NCBI GenBank assembly: GCA_036274895.1
Contig: DASUEU010000049.1
Span: 260,654-324,653 of the forward strand
Direction of reading: 5' to 3'
Origin: CALMKX01 sp036274895
GTDB lineage: Bacteria > Acidobacteriota > Thermoanaerobaculia > Multivoradales > SZUA-115
DNA length: 64,000 nt
Shown: one piece after another, positions 15,864-23,855 of the stretch
How positions within the stretch are numbered: the stretch's first letter is position 1
Layout: each line of letters begins with the position of its first letter
Notes under the pieces: generated by a model
Told to the model about the DNA's origin: nothing
What the model saw: only the letters and a program-made list of their open reading frames with translations
Database searches by the model: none
Position numbers and translations under genes: made by a program

Positions 15864-16859
15864 TTGGCCATCGAGGCGAAGGACCAGTGGAAGCGCAAGG
15901 TGGGCCGGGCCCTCAAGCGGCCCGCGAACCTGATCTCTGGCTCGCTGGCGGTGGCCGCCTCCGCGGCGCTGTGGAACCCCTTGCCGCTGATCCTCTGGGG
16001 CCTCGGAGCCGGTGCCTATGCTCTTTTCGGCAGCGGCGAGGGGCTGGAACGGGCGGCCCGGGAAGAGGAGCGCAAGCAGGCGATCGCGCGGGCCGTGGCC
16101 GAGCGCAAGGCCCTGCGCGAGGCTCTCGACACCTCGCTCTCGATGCCGCCGATCATCGATTGGATCCGTTCCCGGGAGATGCCGGACTACCGCGAGATCT
16201 ACCGTCGCCTCGAGGCGAGCCGGGAGAAGGTCTCCCGCGTGCTGGCGGCACGCAAGGACGAGGCCCTGGGCGGCCTCGAGATCCTCGACCAACTCGACTA
16301 CTTGCTCGGTGCCTATCTGAGCTTCGTGCGGGAGCGGATCGTCTACCTGGGCATCCTCTCGCACTTCGGCGTGGACGAAACACCCCCGCCGCCACCTCCC
16401 GTTCCCACGCGGGTGAAGACGGGTGGGCGTGGCCTCTCGGTGGTGCCGTCCCGGCCCGCCAGCCGGCTGCCGACCATCGAGGGGCGGCTCGAGGAGATCG
16501 CCGAGAAGATCGCCTTGCTGCGCCAGAAGGCCCAGGAGGAGCCGGCCACCGCCCGCACCCGGGAGTGGCACATGGGCATCCTCGAGAAGCAGCGGGAGCT
16601 GCTGGTCGAGTGCCAGAAGCGAGATCAATACGTCGAGGCCCAGCTGGCCGCCTTCCCGGACGTCTTTGACGTCATCGTGGGGCGGGTCGGGGCGTCGCAG
16701 TTCTCGGCCACCGAGATGGCGAGCTACATGGGCGCCGTGGTCGAGCAGGTGGAGGAGAGCGAGCGCTTCGTGGCCTCGCTCAAGCCGGCGATGGATGAGC
16801 TGGTGGGCGGCCTCGATCCGGCCGCCCAGGGAGCCCTGAGCAGCATCGGAAGTCGCTGA
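15864..16859 (+). CDS. Membrane-associated coiled-coil protein of the ABC-OmpA operon
   Basis: A 331-residue protein with a hydrophobic hairpin near the N-terminus (about residues 20-52, LISGSLAVAASAALWNPLPL then LGAGAYALF) and a long charged helical body, interrupted by a Pro-rich hinge (ETPPPPPPVPTR) near residue 175. It appears to sit on the cytoplasmic face with two short membrane helices. Overall layout recalls the XpaC/'5-bromo-4-chloroindolyl phosphate hydrolysis' proteins that occur beside TelA and OmpA-SBP genes, but this link is uncertain. The start is TTG 15864 with a GGAGAG ribosome-binding site, 9 bases after the ATPase stop. Confidence 0.78.
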   Translation: MAIEAKDQWKRKVGRALKRPANLISGSLAVAASAALWNPLPLILWGLGAGAYALFGSGEGLERAAREEERKQAIARAVAERKALREALDTSLSMPPIIDWIRSREMPDYREIYRRLEASREKVSRVLAARKDEALGGLEILDQLDYLLGAYLSFVRERIVYLGILSHFGVDETPPPPPPVPTRVKTGGRGLSVVPSRPASRLPTIEGRLEEIAEKIALLRQKAQEEPATARTREWHMGILEKQRELLVECQKRDQYVEAQLAAFPDVFDVIVGRVGASQFSATEMASYMGAVVEQVEESERFVASLKPAMDELVGGLDPAAQGALSSIGSR

Positions 16860-16891
16860 TTGCACAGAACCCAGTCGAAAGGAGCTTCGAC

Positions 16892-18712
16892 GTGAAACTC
16901 ACCCCTCTCGGCAAGCTGATCATCGCCGTGGCGTTCCTGGTGGCCGCCTTCTTCGCGGTCCAGCGCTTCGCCCCCGATCTGCTGTCGAAGATCATCCCCC
17001 AGAAGAAGACTCGCTCGTCCGTGCAGGTGCAGGGCGTCAATCTACCGGGAGCAGCCAGCTCCGCATCCTCCTCGCTTGCCGGCGGTGCCGTGCGCCTGCC
17101 CGGCACCGGCGTCGGCTGTGCCAACCTGCCCGAAGTGCGCTTCTACCACTGGGCCTGGAACGCCCAGATGGGCCTGATGCTGGCGACCGGCGGGCAGCAG
17201 GCCACCACCGGCAGCCTGATGTGTGAGAACGGCGTCAACCTCAAATTCACCCGTGAGGATGATGCCGGCAAGATGCAGGAGGCCCTGATCGCCTTCGCCA
17301 CCGAGCTGTCGCGGGGCAACCCCAACCCCAGCTCGGGCGCTCACTTCGTGGCCATCATGGGCGACGGTGCTGGCGCGTTCCTCGCTGGTCTCAACGAGCA
17401 ACTCGCCCGGATCGGCCCGGACTACACGGCCAAGGTGGTGGGCTCGGCCGGCTACTCGCGCGGCGAAGACAAGTTCATGGGACCGCCGGAGTGGAAGCAG
17501 AACCCCGCGGCCTCCCGGGGCGGCGTGGTCTCCGGCTACCTGCGCGACGGCGACTGGAACATCGCCCAGAAGTGGTTGGGTGACAACGGCTTGTGCAACA
17601 ACCCCGACGAGACCACCTGGGACCCGAACTGCCTCAACTGGGTGGCCGCCAACGATTACATCGATGCAGCCGAGAAATACGTCGTCAACTACTGCGAGGA
17701 CCGGCCGGTGGCGGTCAACGGCCAGCGCACCGGTGAGAGGCGCCGGGTGTGCGTCAACGGCGTGGTGACCTGGACCCCGGGCGACGTGACCGTGGCGCAG
17801 AAGCGGGGCGGCCTGGTCTCGATCGTTTCGACCAAGGAGTACAGCTCGCAGATGCCGAACACCATCATCGGCATCGATCGCTGGATGAAGTCGAACCGTC
17901 GCACCGTGGAAGGCATGCTGGGCGCCATCTTCACCGGCGGCGACATGATCAAGGCCAGCCCCGAAGCGCTGCGCTATGCCGCGGGGATCTCCGCCCAGGT
18001 CTACGACGAGGCGGGGGCGGATGCCGCCTACTGGGAGAAGTACTACCGCGGCGTGGTGGAGCGCGACCGCCAGGGCCTGGCCGTGGAGCTGGGTGGCTCC
18101 TCGGTGAACAACCTGGCGGACAACCTGCTGCTCTACGGCATGGTCCCCGGTTCCTCGAACCTCTTCGCGGCTACCTACAAGGTCTTCGGCGACATCGTGG
18201 TCCAGCAGTACCCCGACCTGGTGCCGAGCTATCCCTCGGTCGATCGCATCCTCGACACCTCCTACGTCCAGGCCCTGGCCTCGCGCACCAGCACGGCCAC
18301 GGCCGTAGCCCGGGCCCAGCCGACTTTCGAGGGCTCGGCGCCGGTGCGGCAGGTGGTCTCCCGCCGCTCCTGGCAGATCACCTTCGACTCCGGGCGGGCC
18401 ACCTTCACAGCCTCGGCCCAGCGCGATCTCGATCAGCTCCTGCGCGACCTGCTGGTGGCGAGCGGCACGGTGGTGGAGGTCCACGGCCACACCGACGCCC
18501 AGGGCAATCCGGACAGCAACTTGGCCCTTTCCGAGGCCCGGGCTTTCGCCGTGAAGCAGTGGCTCGAGCAGCGCGCGCCGGTCAACTTCCCGGCGGGGCG
18601 TATCCGGGTGTTTTCCCATGGCCAGCAGAACCCGGTGGCGCCCAACTCCACGGCGGAGGGGCGGGCCCAGAACCGCCGGGTGGAGATCGTGCTGGGGACA
18701 ACGGGAGGGTAG
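16892..18712 (+). CDS. Substrate-binding protein fused to an OmpA peptidoglycan-binding domain
   Basis: A 606-residue protein: one N-terminal membrane anchor (residues 8-25), a periplasmic binding-protein-like region (about 75-460; FYHWAWNAQMGLMLATGG, SAGYSRGEDKFMGP) and a C-terminal OmpA domain (about 485-603; ITFDSGRATF, VVEVHGHTD, NRRVEIVL) with the residues that bind diaminopimelate in peptidoglycan. It would tie the ABC transporter to the cell wall. The Cys residues in the binding region (CANLPEV, LCNNPDE, CLNWV, YCEDRP, VCVNG) suggest disulfides. GTG 16892 follows AAAGGAG. Known databases usually label such proteins 'phosphate ABC transporter substrate-binding/OmpA family'; phosphate specificity is not evident here. 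Confidence 0.88.
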   Translation: MKLTPLGKLIIAVAFLVAAFFAVQRFAPDLLSKIIPQKKTRSSVQVQGVNLPGAASSASSSLAGGAVRLPGTGVGCANLPEVRFYHWAWNAQMGLMLATGGQQATTGSLMCENGVNLKFTREDDAGKMQEALIAFATELSRGNPNPSSGAHFVAIMGDGAGAFLAGLNEQLARIGPDYTAKVVGSAGYSRGEDKFMGPPEWKQNPAASRGGVVSGYLRDGDWNIAQKWLGDNGLCNNPDETTWDPNCLNWVAANDYIDAAEKYVVNYCEDRPVAVNGQRTGERRRVCVNGVVTWTPGDVTVAQKRGGLVSIVSTKEYSSQMPNTIIGIDRWMKSNRRTVEGMLGAIFTGGDMIKASPEALRYAAGISAQVYDEAGADAAYWEKYYRGVVERDRQGLAVELGGSSVNNLADNLLLYGMVPGSSNLFAATYKVFGDIVVQQYPDLVPSYPSVDRILDTSYVQALASRTSTATAVARAQPTFEGSAPVRQVVSRRSWQITFDSGRATFTASAQRDLDQLLRDLLVASGTVVEVHGHTDAQGNPDSNLALSEARAFAVKQWLEQRAPVNFPAGRIRVFSHGQQNPVAPNSTAEGRAQNRRVEIVLGTTGG

Positions 18713-18715
18713 ACG

Positions 18716-19516
18716 GTGGGGGGGGCGCGGGGGCCGGCCGCGACCTGCCGGCGGGTGGTCAAGCTCGTCCGGCTCGGGTTCTACCTCCTGCTCGCAGGAG
18801 GGGTGGCCGGTTCCCTGGCCCTCCGCTGCTTGTTCACGGGGGACCTGCCCCACGCCCGGCCGCTGGCCGCCTGGTACAAGGCCCGGCTTTGCCGGATGCT
18901 GGGGTTGGTGATCCGCACCCACGGAGCGGCGGCCCCGAGGCCGGTGTTCTTGGTCGCCAATCACGTCTCGTGGCTGGACATCCTGGTGGTGGGCGGCGTG
19001 TTGCCGGTGAACTTCGTGTCCAAGGCCGAGGTGGCGAGCTGGCCCCTGCTCGGCTGGATGGTCAAGCACGGCGGCACCTTGTTCATTCCCCGGGGCGCCC
19101 ACCAGGCCGGGGAGATCGGTCGCCGGATCGGCGAGCGCCTGGGGCAAGGGGCGGCGGTGCTGGTGTTCCCCGAGGGCACCACGAGCGACGGCTCCAAGGT
19201 GCGGCCGTTCTTCCCCCGTCTCTTCGCCCCGGCGGTCGAGAGCGGTTGGCCGGTGCAGCCGGTCGCCATCCGCTACGCCCACCCGGAGGGGGTGCACCCC
19301 ACGGCACCCTTCATCGACGACGATCCGATGCCGGCCCACCTCTGGCGGGTGCTGGGGGAGAAGAGGATCGAGGTCGAAGTGACCTTCCTGCCGGCCCTCG
19401 ACTCCCGGGGCCTCGACCGTCGCACCCTCGCCACGCGCTCCCGGCGTGAGATCTGCGGCGCGCTGGGCCTGCCGGAGGGCAAGCCCGAGGCGGCTCCGGC
19501 CGCCCCCATGCAGTAG
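18716..19516 (+). CDS. 1-acyl-sn-glycerol-3-phosphate acyltransferase (PlsC family)
   Basis: A 266-residue membrane-bound acyltransferase with N-terminal hydrophobic segment (about 18-40). The catalytic H-x4-D motif is NHVSWLD and the glycerol-phosphate-binding motif is FPEGTTSDG, both intact, with the FIPRG block between. It makes phosphatidic acid or a related lipid. The GTG start lies only 3 bases after the stop of the OmpA-fusion gene, so it is part of the ABC-OmpA operon; lipid synthesis linked to membrane repair fits the PspA locus opposite. An ornithine-lipid or lysophospholipid role cannot be excluded. Confidence 0.9.
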   Translation: MGGARGPAATCRRVVKLVRLGFYLLLAGGVAGSLALRCLFTGDLPHARPLAAWYKARLCRMLGLVIRTHGAAAPRPVFLVANHVSWLDILVVGGVLPVNFVSKAEVASWPLLGWMVKHGGTLFIPRGAHQAGEIGRRIGERLGQGAAVLVFPEGTTSDGSKVRPFFPRLFAPAVESGWPVQPVAIRYAHPEGVHPTAPFIDDDPMPAHLWRVLGEKRIEVEVTFLPALDSRGLDRRTLATRSRREICGALGLPEGKPEAAPAAPMQ

Positions 19517-19528
19517 ACTTCCGGCCCC

Positions 19529-20368
19529 GTGAAGCTCGGCCGTTTCCAGCTCGCCCTGGCCCCGGATGGGGAGTTCCGTCTCGACGGCGGCGCGATGTTC
19601 GGCGTGGTGCCCAAGGTCTTGTGGGAGAAGAAGAAGGCCCCGGACGAGCGCAACCGCATCCGCATGACCACCAACTGTCTGCTGGTGGAATCAGGGAGCG
19701 AGCTGGTCCTGGTCGATACCGGCGTCGGTGACAAGGGAGACGCCAAGTTCATCGACCAGTTCGCCGTGGGCGGCGAACGGCGCCTGCCCGAGGCCATCCG
19801 TGCTGCCGGCTACGAGCTGGGTGACGTCACCCACGTGCTCTTGACCCACCTCCACTTCGACCACTGCGGCTGGAGCACGGTGGTGGCAGAGGACGGCCGA
19901 CTGGTGCCCACCTTTCCCCGGGCTCGCTACTGGCTCGAGCGCGGCGAGCTGGCGCACGCGCGCCGCCCCAACCTCCGCGACCGGGCGAGCTACGACCCCC
20001 GCAACTGGGAGCCCCTCTTCGAGGCCGGCGTGGTCGAGCTCTTCGAGCAGGCGGCCGAGCCCATCCCGGGAGTGCGGGCCGAGAAAGTCCGCGGCCACAA
20101 CGCCGACATGTGCGTGGTGCTCCTGGATGGGGGCGAGGGCGCGAAGGCGGGCTTCTGGGCGGACCTGGTGCCCACCGCGGCGCACCTGCCCTTCCCTTGG
20201 ATCATGAGCTACGATCTCTACCCCATGGAGACGCTGGCGGCCAAGGAGCATTGGCTGCCACTGGCCGCCCGTGAGGGCTGGATCTCTCTCTTCGAGCACG
20301 ACCCCGAGCTGCCGGCAGCCCGTCTGGTCGAAGACGACAAAGGACGCCTGACGGTCGAACCGCTCTGA
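19529..20368 (+). CDS. Metallo-beta-lactamase fold hydrolase
   Basis: A 279-residue MBL-fold protein with the zinc-binding motif THLHFDHCG, a later His in KVRGHNADM and Asp in FWADLVPTAAHLP, as in quinol- or lactonase-like enzymes. No signal peptide. It starts with GTG 12 bases after the acyltransferase stop and ends 28 bases before lpdA. The substrate cannot be told from sequence; related proteins are generic hydrolases, often thioesterase- or lactonase-like. Confidence 0.88.
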   Translation: MKLGRFQLALAPDGEFRLDGGAMFGVVPKVLWEKKKAPDERNRIRMTTNCLLVESGSELVLVDTGVGDKGDAKFIDQFAVGGERRLPEAIRAAGYELGDVTHVLLTHLHFDHCGWSTVVAEDGRLVPTFPRARYWLERGELAHARRPNLRDRASYDPRNWEPLFEAGVVELFEQAAEPIPGVRAEKVRGHNADMCVVLLDGGEGAKAGFWADLVPTAAHLPFPWIMSYDLYPMETLAAKEHWLPLAAREGWISLFEHDPELPAARLVEDDKGRLTVEPL

Positions 20369-20396
20369 ATCTCCCTCGAATCGACGCGGAGGATGG

Positions 20397-21791
20397 ATGC
20401 CTGACAACTACGACTTGATCGTGATCGGCAGCGGGCCGGGCGGCTACGTCGCCGGCATCCGGGCCGGTCAGCTCGGGATGAAGGTAGCGGTGGTGGAGAA
20501 GGACCCGAAGTTCGGCGGCACCTGCCTGCACCGTGGCTGTATCCCCACCAAGGCCCTGCTGCACACCGCCGACTTTCTCGAGCAAGCGAGGAAGGCCGAC
20601 ACTTTCGGCGTGATGGTCGGCGCCGCCAACCTCGACCTGCCGCGGGCCCAGCAATACAAGCAGAAGGTCGTCGACAAGAACGCCAAGGGCATCGAGTTCC
20701 TGTTCAAGAAGAACAAGGTCGAGGGTCTGCGCGGCTTCGGCCGCATCACCGGGCCGAACCAGGTGACGGTCGAGAACGAGTCCGGCACCACGAGCTACGA
20801 GACCCGCCACATCCTGATCGCCACCGGCTCGGTGCCCCGGGAGCTGCCCATCGCCCCCACCGATGGAGTCAGGATTCTCAACTCCGACCACATCCTCGAG
20901 CTGGACCGGGTGCCCGCCTCCCTGGTGGTGATGGGCGCGGGAGCCGTGGGCACCGAGTTCGCGTCGATGTACGCCTCCTTCGGCAGCCAGGTCACCCTGA
21001 TCGAGATGCTGCCCCGCATCCTGCCGATCGAGGACGAGGAGATCTCGGCCGAGCTGACCCGCTCGCTCAAGAAGCGGGGCATCAAGGTGATGACCGGCTC
21101 GAAGGTCACCGAGGTCAAGCGGACGGAGACCGGAGTGTCGCTCACCATCGACCAGAGCGGGACCTCGGTGGCCCTGGATGCAGAGACCCTGCTGGTGGCC
21201 ATCGGCCGGGCGCCGGTCACCGCCGGCATCGGCCTCGAAGGGCTGGGGATCCAGCTCGAGCGGGGCTACGTGCCGGTCAACGAGTGGATGCAGACCTCGG
21301 TGCCCCACATCTACGCCATCGGCGACGTGGTGAACACCCCCTGGCTCGCTCACGTGGCCTCGGCCGAGGGCATCCTGGCCGTCGAGCACATGGCCGGCCA
21401 GGCCGCGCGGCCGGTCAACTACGACCTGGTTCCGTCCTGCACCTATTGCGAGCCGGAGGTCGGCAGCGTCGGCTTCTCCGAAGCCAAGGCCCGGGAGCTG
21501 GGCTACGACGTGGCGGTGGGCAAGTTCCCCTTCTCTGCCCTGGCCAAGGCGGCGATCCTGGGCAAGAGTGAGGGCTTCGTCAAGATCGTCCGCGAGACCA
21601 GGTACGACCAGGTTCTCGGGGTCCACGTCATCGGGCCCCATGCCACGGACCTGATCGCCGAGGCTTGCGTGGCCCTGTCGCTCGAGTCGACCACGGAGGA
21701 GATTTTCCGCACCATCCACGCTCATCCGACTCTCTCGGAGGCGATGGCCGAGGCCGCCCATGCGGCGACCGGCCACGCCATCCACATTTGA
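20397..21791 (+). CDS. lpdA: Dihydrolipoyl dehydrogenase (E3)
   Basis: FAD disulfide oxidoreductase that reoxidises the dihydrolipoyl group of E2 with NAD+. The FAD motif GSGPGG is at residues 11-16 and the redox disulfide is C43-C48 in GGTCLHRGCIPTKAL (the more common form is CLNVGC). The NAD-binding GAGAVGTEFAS follows, and the C-terminal catalytic pair lies in HAHPTLSEAM. 464 residues is normal. GGAGGA precedes ATG 20397. It opens the 2-oxoacid dehydrogenase operon lpdA-E1a-E1b-E2. Confidence 0.95.
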   Translation: MPDNYDLIVIGSGPGGYVAGIRAGQLGMKVAVVEKDPKFGGTCLHRGCIPTKALLHTADFLEQARKADTFGVMVGAANLDLPRAQQYKQKVVDKNAKGIEFLFKKNKVEGLRGFGRITGPNQVTVENESGTTSYETRHILIATGSVPRELPIAPTDGVRILNSDHILELDRVPASLVVMGAGAVGTEFASMYASFGSQVTLIEMLPRILPIEDEEISAELTRSLKKRGIKVMTGSKVTEVKRTETGVSLTIDQSGTSVALDAETLLVAIGRAPVTAGIGLEGLGIQLERGYVPVNEWMQTSVPHIYAIGDVVNTPWLAHVASAEGILAVEHMAGQAARPVNYDLVPSCTYCEPEVGSVGFSEAKARELGYDVAVGKFPFSALAKAAILGKSEGFVKIVRETRYDQVLGVHVIGPHATDLIAEACVALSLESTTEEIFRTIHAHPTLSEAMAEAAHAATGHAIHI

Positions 21792-21795
21792 GGCG

Positions 21796-22845
21796 ATGCG
21801 CACGGGCAAGGGCCTCGGGCCCCTCTATCCAGGCGAGGAACCGGCATCGGAGCGGCTGGCCGCGACCTCGTTGTCCCGCGACCAGCAGTGGCAGCTCTAC
21901 CGCTACATGCGCCTGAACCGTGGCGCGGAGGACCGCCTCTCGAACCTTTACCGTCGCGGCCAGTTGGTGGGCGGCGCCTACTCCAGCCGCGGCCAGGAGG
22001 CCACCTCCGTGGGCAGCGCCTATGCCCTCGAGCCGCAGGACATCCTGGGGCCCCTGATCCGCAACCTCGGCGCCCAGCTGGTCCGCGGCGTCGAGCCCCG
22101 CCAGACCTTCGCCCTCCACATGGGCAAGGCAGTGGGGGCCAACCGCGCCAAGGACAACCTGCCGCCCTCCGACCTCAGCAAGAACATCATCGGGCCCATC
22201 GCCATGCTCGGTGCGCTGATCCCGGTGGTGGGCGGGGCGGTGTTGGCGGCGCGGATGAAGGGGGAGCGGCGCGTGGGCATGACCTACATCGGTGACGGCG
22301 GCACCTCGACCGGGGATTTCCACGAGGCGATGAACCTCGCAGCCGTGCTCGAGCTGCCCCTGGTGGTGATCGCGGAGCACAACGGCTACGCCTATTCGAC
22401 GCCGACCGCCCAGCAGATGAAGGTCAAGGACATCGCCCTGAAGGCCGTGGGCTACGGCATCGCCGGCGAGACGGTGGACGGCAACGACGTGCTCGCCGTC
22501 TACGAGGCCTGCCGCCGGGCGGTCACCCGGGCCAGAAACGGCGGCGGACCGACCCTGATCGAGGCCAAGACCTTCCGGATGAAGGGCCACGCCGAGCACG
22601 ACGACGCCGGCTACGTACCAGCGGAGGTCCGCGCCCACTGGGAGGCCCGAGACCCCATCGCCCGCTTCGAGCGCCACCTGCGCGAGCGGGCCTTCGCCAC
22701 GGATGGCGACTTCGAGGCCCTGGGTCGCGAGATCGACGGGGAGATCGAGGCCGCGGTGCAGTTCGCGATGGAGGCCCCTCTCCCGGCGGCGGAAGAGGCG
22801 GCCGAAGGGGTCTTCGAGCCCCTGCCTGGGGGGGCTCGACCATGA
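21796..22845 (+). CDS. 2-oxoacid dehydrogenase E1 component, alpha subunit
   Basis: Thiamine-diphosphate-dependent decarboxylating subunit of the complex. The ThDP/Mg motif runs from GDGGTSTGDFHE to AEHN, and the acceptor-binding helix AYSSRGQEATSVG is typical of the branched-chain-type alpha subunit. 349 residues. ATG 21796 begins 4 bases after lpdA; the stop overlaps E1 beta (ATGA). The sequence fits pyruvate- or branched-chain-oxoacid dehydrogenases; I lean to branched-chain type on the form of the N-terminal half, but substrate is not settled. Confidence 0.9.
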   Translation: MRTGKGLGPLYPGEEPASERLAATSLSRDQQWQLYRYMRLNRGAEDRLSNLYRRGQLVGGAYSSRGQEATSVGSAYALEPQDILGPLIRNLGAQLVRGVEPRQTFALHMGKAVGANRAKDNLPPSDLSKNIIGPIAMLGALIPVVGGAVLAARMKGERRVGMTYIGDGGTSTGDFHEAMNLAAVLELPLVVIAEHNGYAYSTPTAQQMKVKDIALKAVGYGIAGETVDGNDVLAVYEACRRAVTRARNGGGPTLIEAKTFRMKGHAEHDDAGYVPAEVRAHWEARDPIARFERHLRERAFATDGDFEALGREIDGEIEAAVQFAMEAPLPAAEEAAEGVFEPLPGGARP

Positions 22846-23834
22846 GCGAGACGACCAATCAGCCCGTGACCTATCTGGAGGCGATCCGCCAGGGGCTGTG
22901 GCGAGAGATGGAGGAAGACTCGACGGTTTTCCTTCTCGGTGAGGACATTGCGGCCTTTGGCGGGGCATTCAAGGTCACGGCCGGGATGCTCGATCGCTTC
23001 GGCCCCGAGCGGGTGATCAATACCCCGATCGCCGAGTCGGCCATGCTCGGCTGTGCCCTGGGGGCGGCCCTGTGGGGGATGCGGCCGGTGGTCGAGATGC
23101 AGTTCATCGACTTCCTGGCCTGCGGCTTCGACCAGCTTGTGAACAACGCCGCTACCCAGCGTTACCGGGCGGGTACGGCGGTGCCGATGGTGGTGCGCGG
23201 GCCGGCTGGCGGCGGCGTGCGCGGCTCGGCCTTCCACAGCCAGAACCCGGAAGGCTTCTATCACCGCGCCCCGGGGCTCAAGGTGGTGGCGCCGGCCACC
23301 GCCGAGGACGCCTACGGGCTGATCCGCGCCGCGGTGCGCGACCCCAACCCGGTGCTCTACCTGGAGCACAAGTACCTCTACCGCCGGATCAAGGGCGTGC
23401 TGCCCACAAGCGGGGGGCTGGTGCCGATCGGCCAGGGCCGCGTCGCGCGCCCCGGTCGGGACCTCTCGGTCGTCACCTGGGGAGCCATGGTCCATACCGC
23501 CCTCGACGCCGCCGGGCGGCTCGCTGCCGAGGAGGGCATCGAGGCCGAGGTGCTCGACCTACGAACGATCAAGCCCATGGACGACGAGCTGATCTTCGCC
23601 TCGGCGAAGAAGACGGGCCGTGTGCTGGTGGTGTCCGAAGAGCCGCGCACCGGCTCGGTGGCGGGGGAGGTGGCGGCGCGCGTGGCGGAGGAGGTCTTCT
23701 CCTGGCTGGATGCCCCGGTGGCGCGCCTGACCTGTCTCGATTCCCCGGTCCCCTTCAGTCCTCCGCTCGAGGACTTCTATCTACCGAACGTGGACAAGCT
23801 CTGCGCCAAGGCGCTGCAGCTGTGCCGTTATTGA
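22842..23834 (+). CDS. 2-oxoacid dehydrogenase E1 component, beta subunit
   Basis: Partner of the alpha subunit in the E1 heterotetramer. The 330-residue protein has the family hallmarks LGEDIAAFGGAFKVT, the NTPIAE motif, VEMQFIDF and the C-terminal LDLRTIKPMD and VSEEPRTGS. Start overlaps the alpha-subunit stop by four bases (ATGA), so the two subunits are made in equal amounts by coupled translation. Confidence 0.92.
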   Translation: MSETTNQPVTYLEAIRQGLWREMEEDSTVFLLGEDIAAFGGAFKVTAGMLDRFGPERVINTPIAESAMLGCALGAALWGMRPVVEMQFIDFLACGFDQLVNNAATQRYRAGTAVPMVVRGPAGGGVRGSAFHSQNPEGFYHRAPGLKVVAPATAEDAYGLIRAAVRDPNPVLYLEHKYLYRRIKGVLPTSGGLVPIGQGRVARPGRDLSVVTWGAMVHTALDAAGRLAAEEGIEAEVLDLRTIKPMDDELIFASAKKTGRVLVVSEEPRTGSVAGEVAARVAEEVFSWLDAPVARLTCLDSPVPFSPPLEDFYLPNVDKLCAKALQLCRY

Positions 23835-23855
23835 GAACGACAGACGGAGAGCTCC

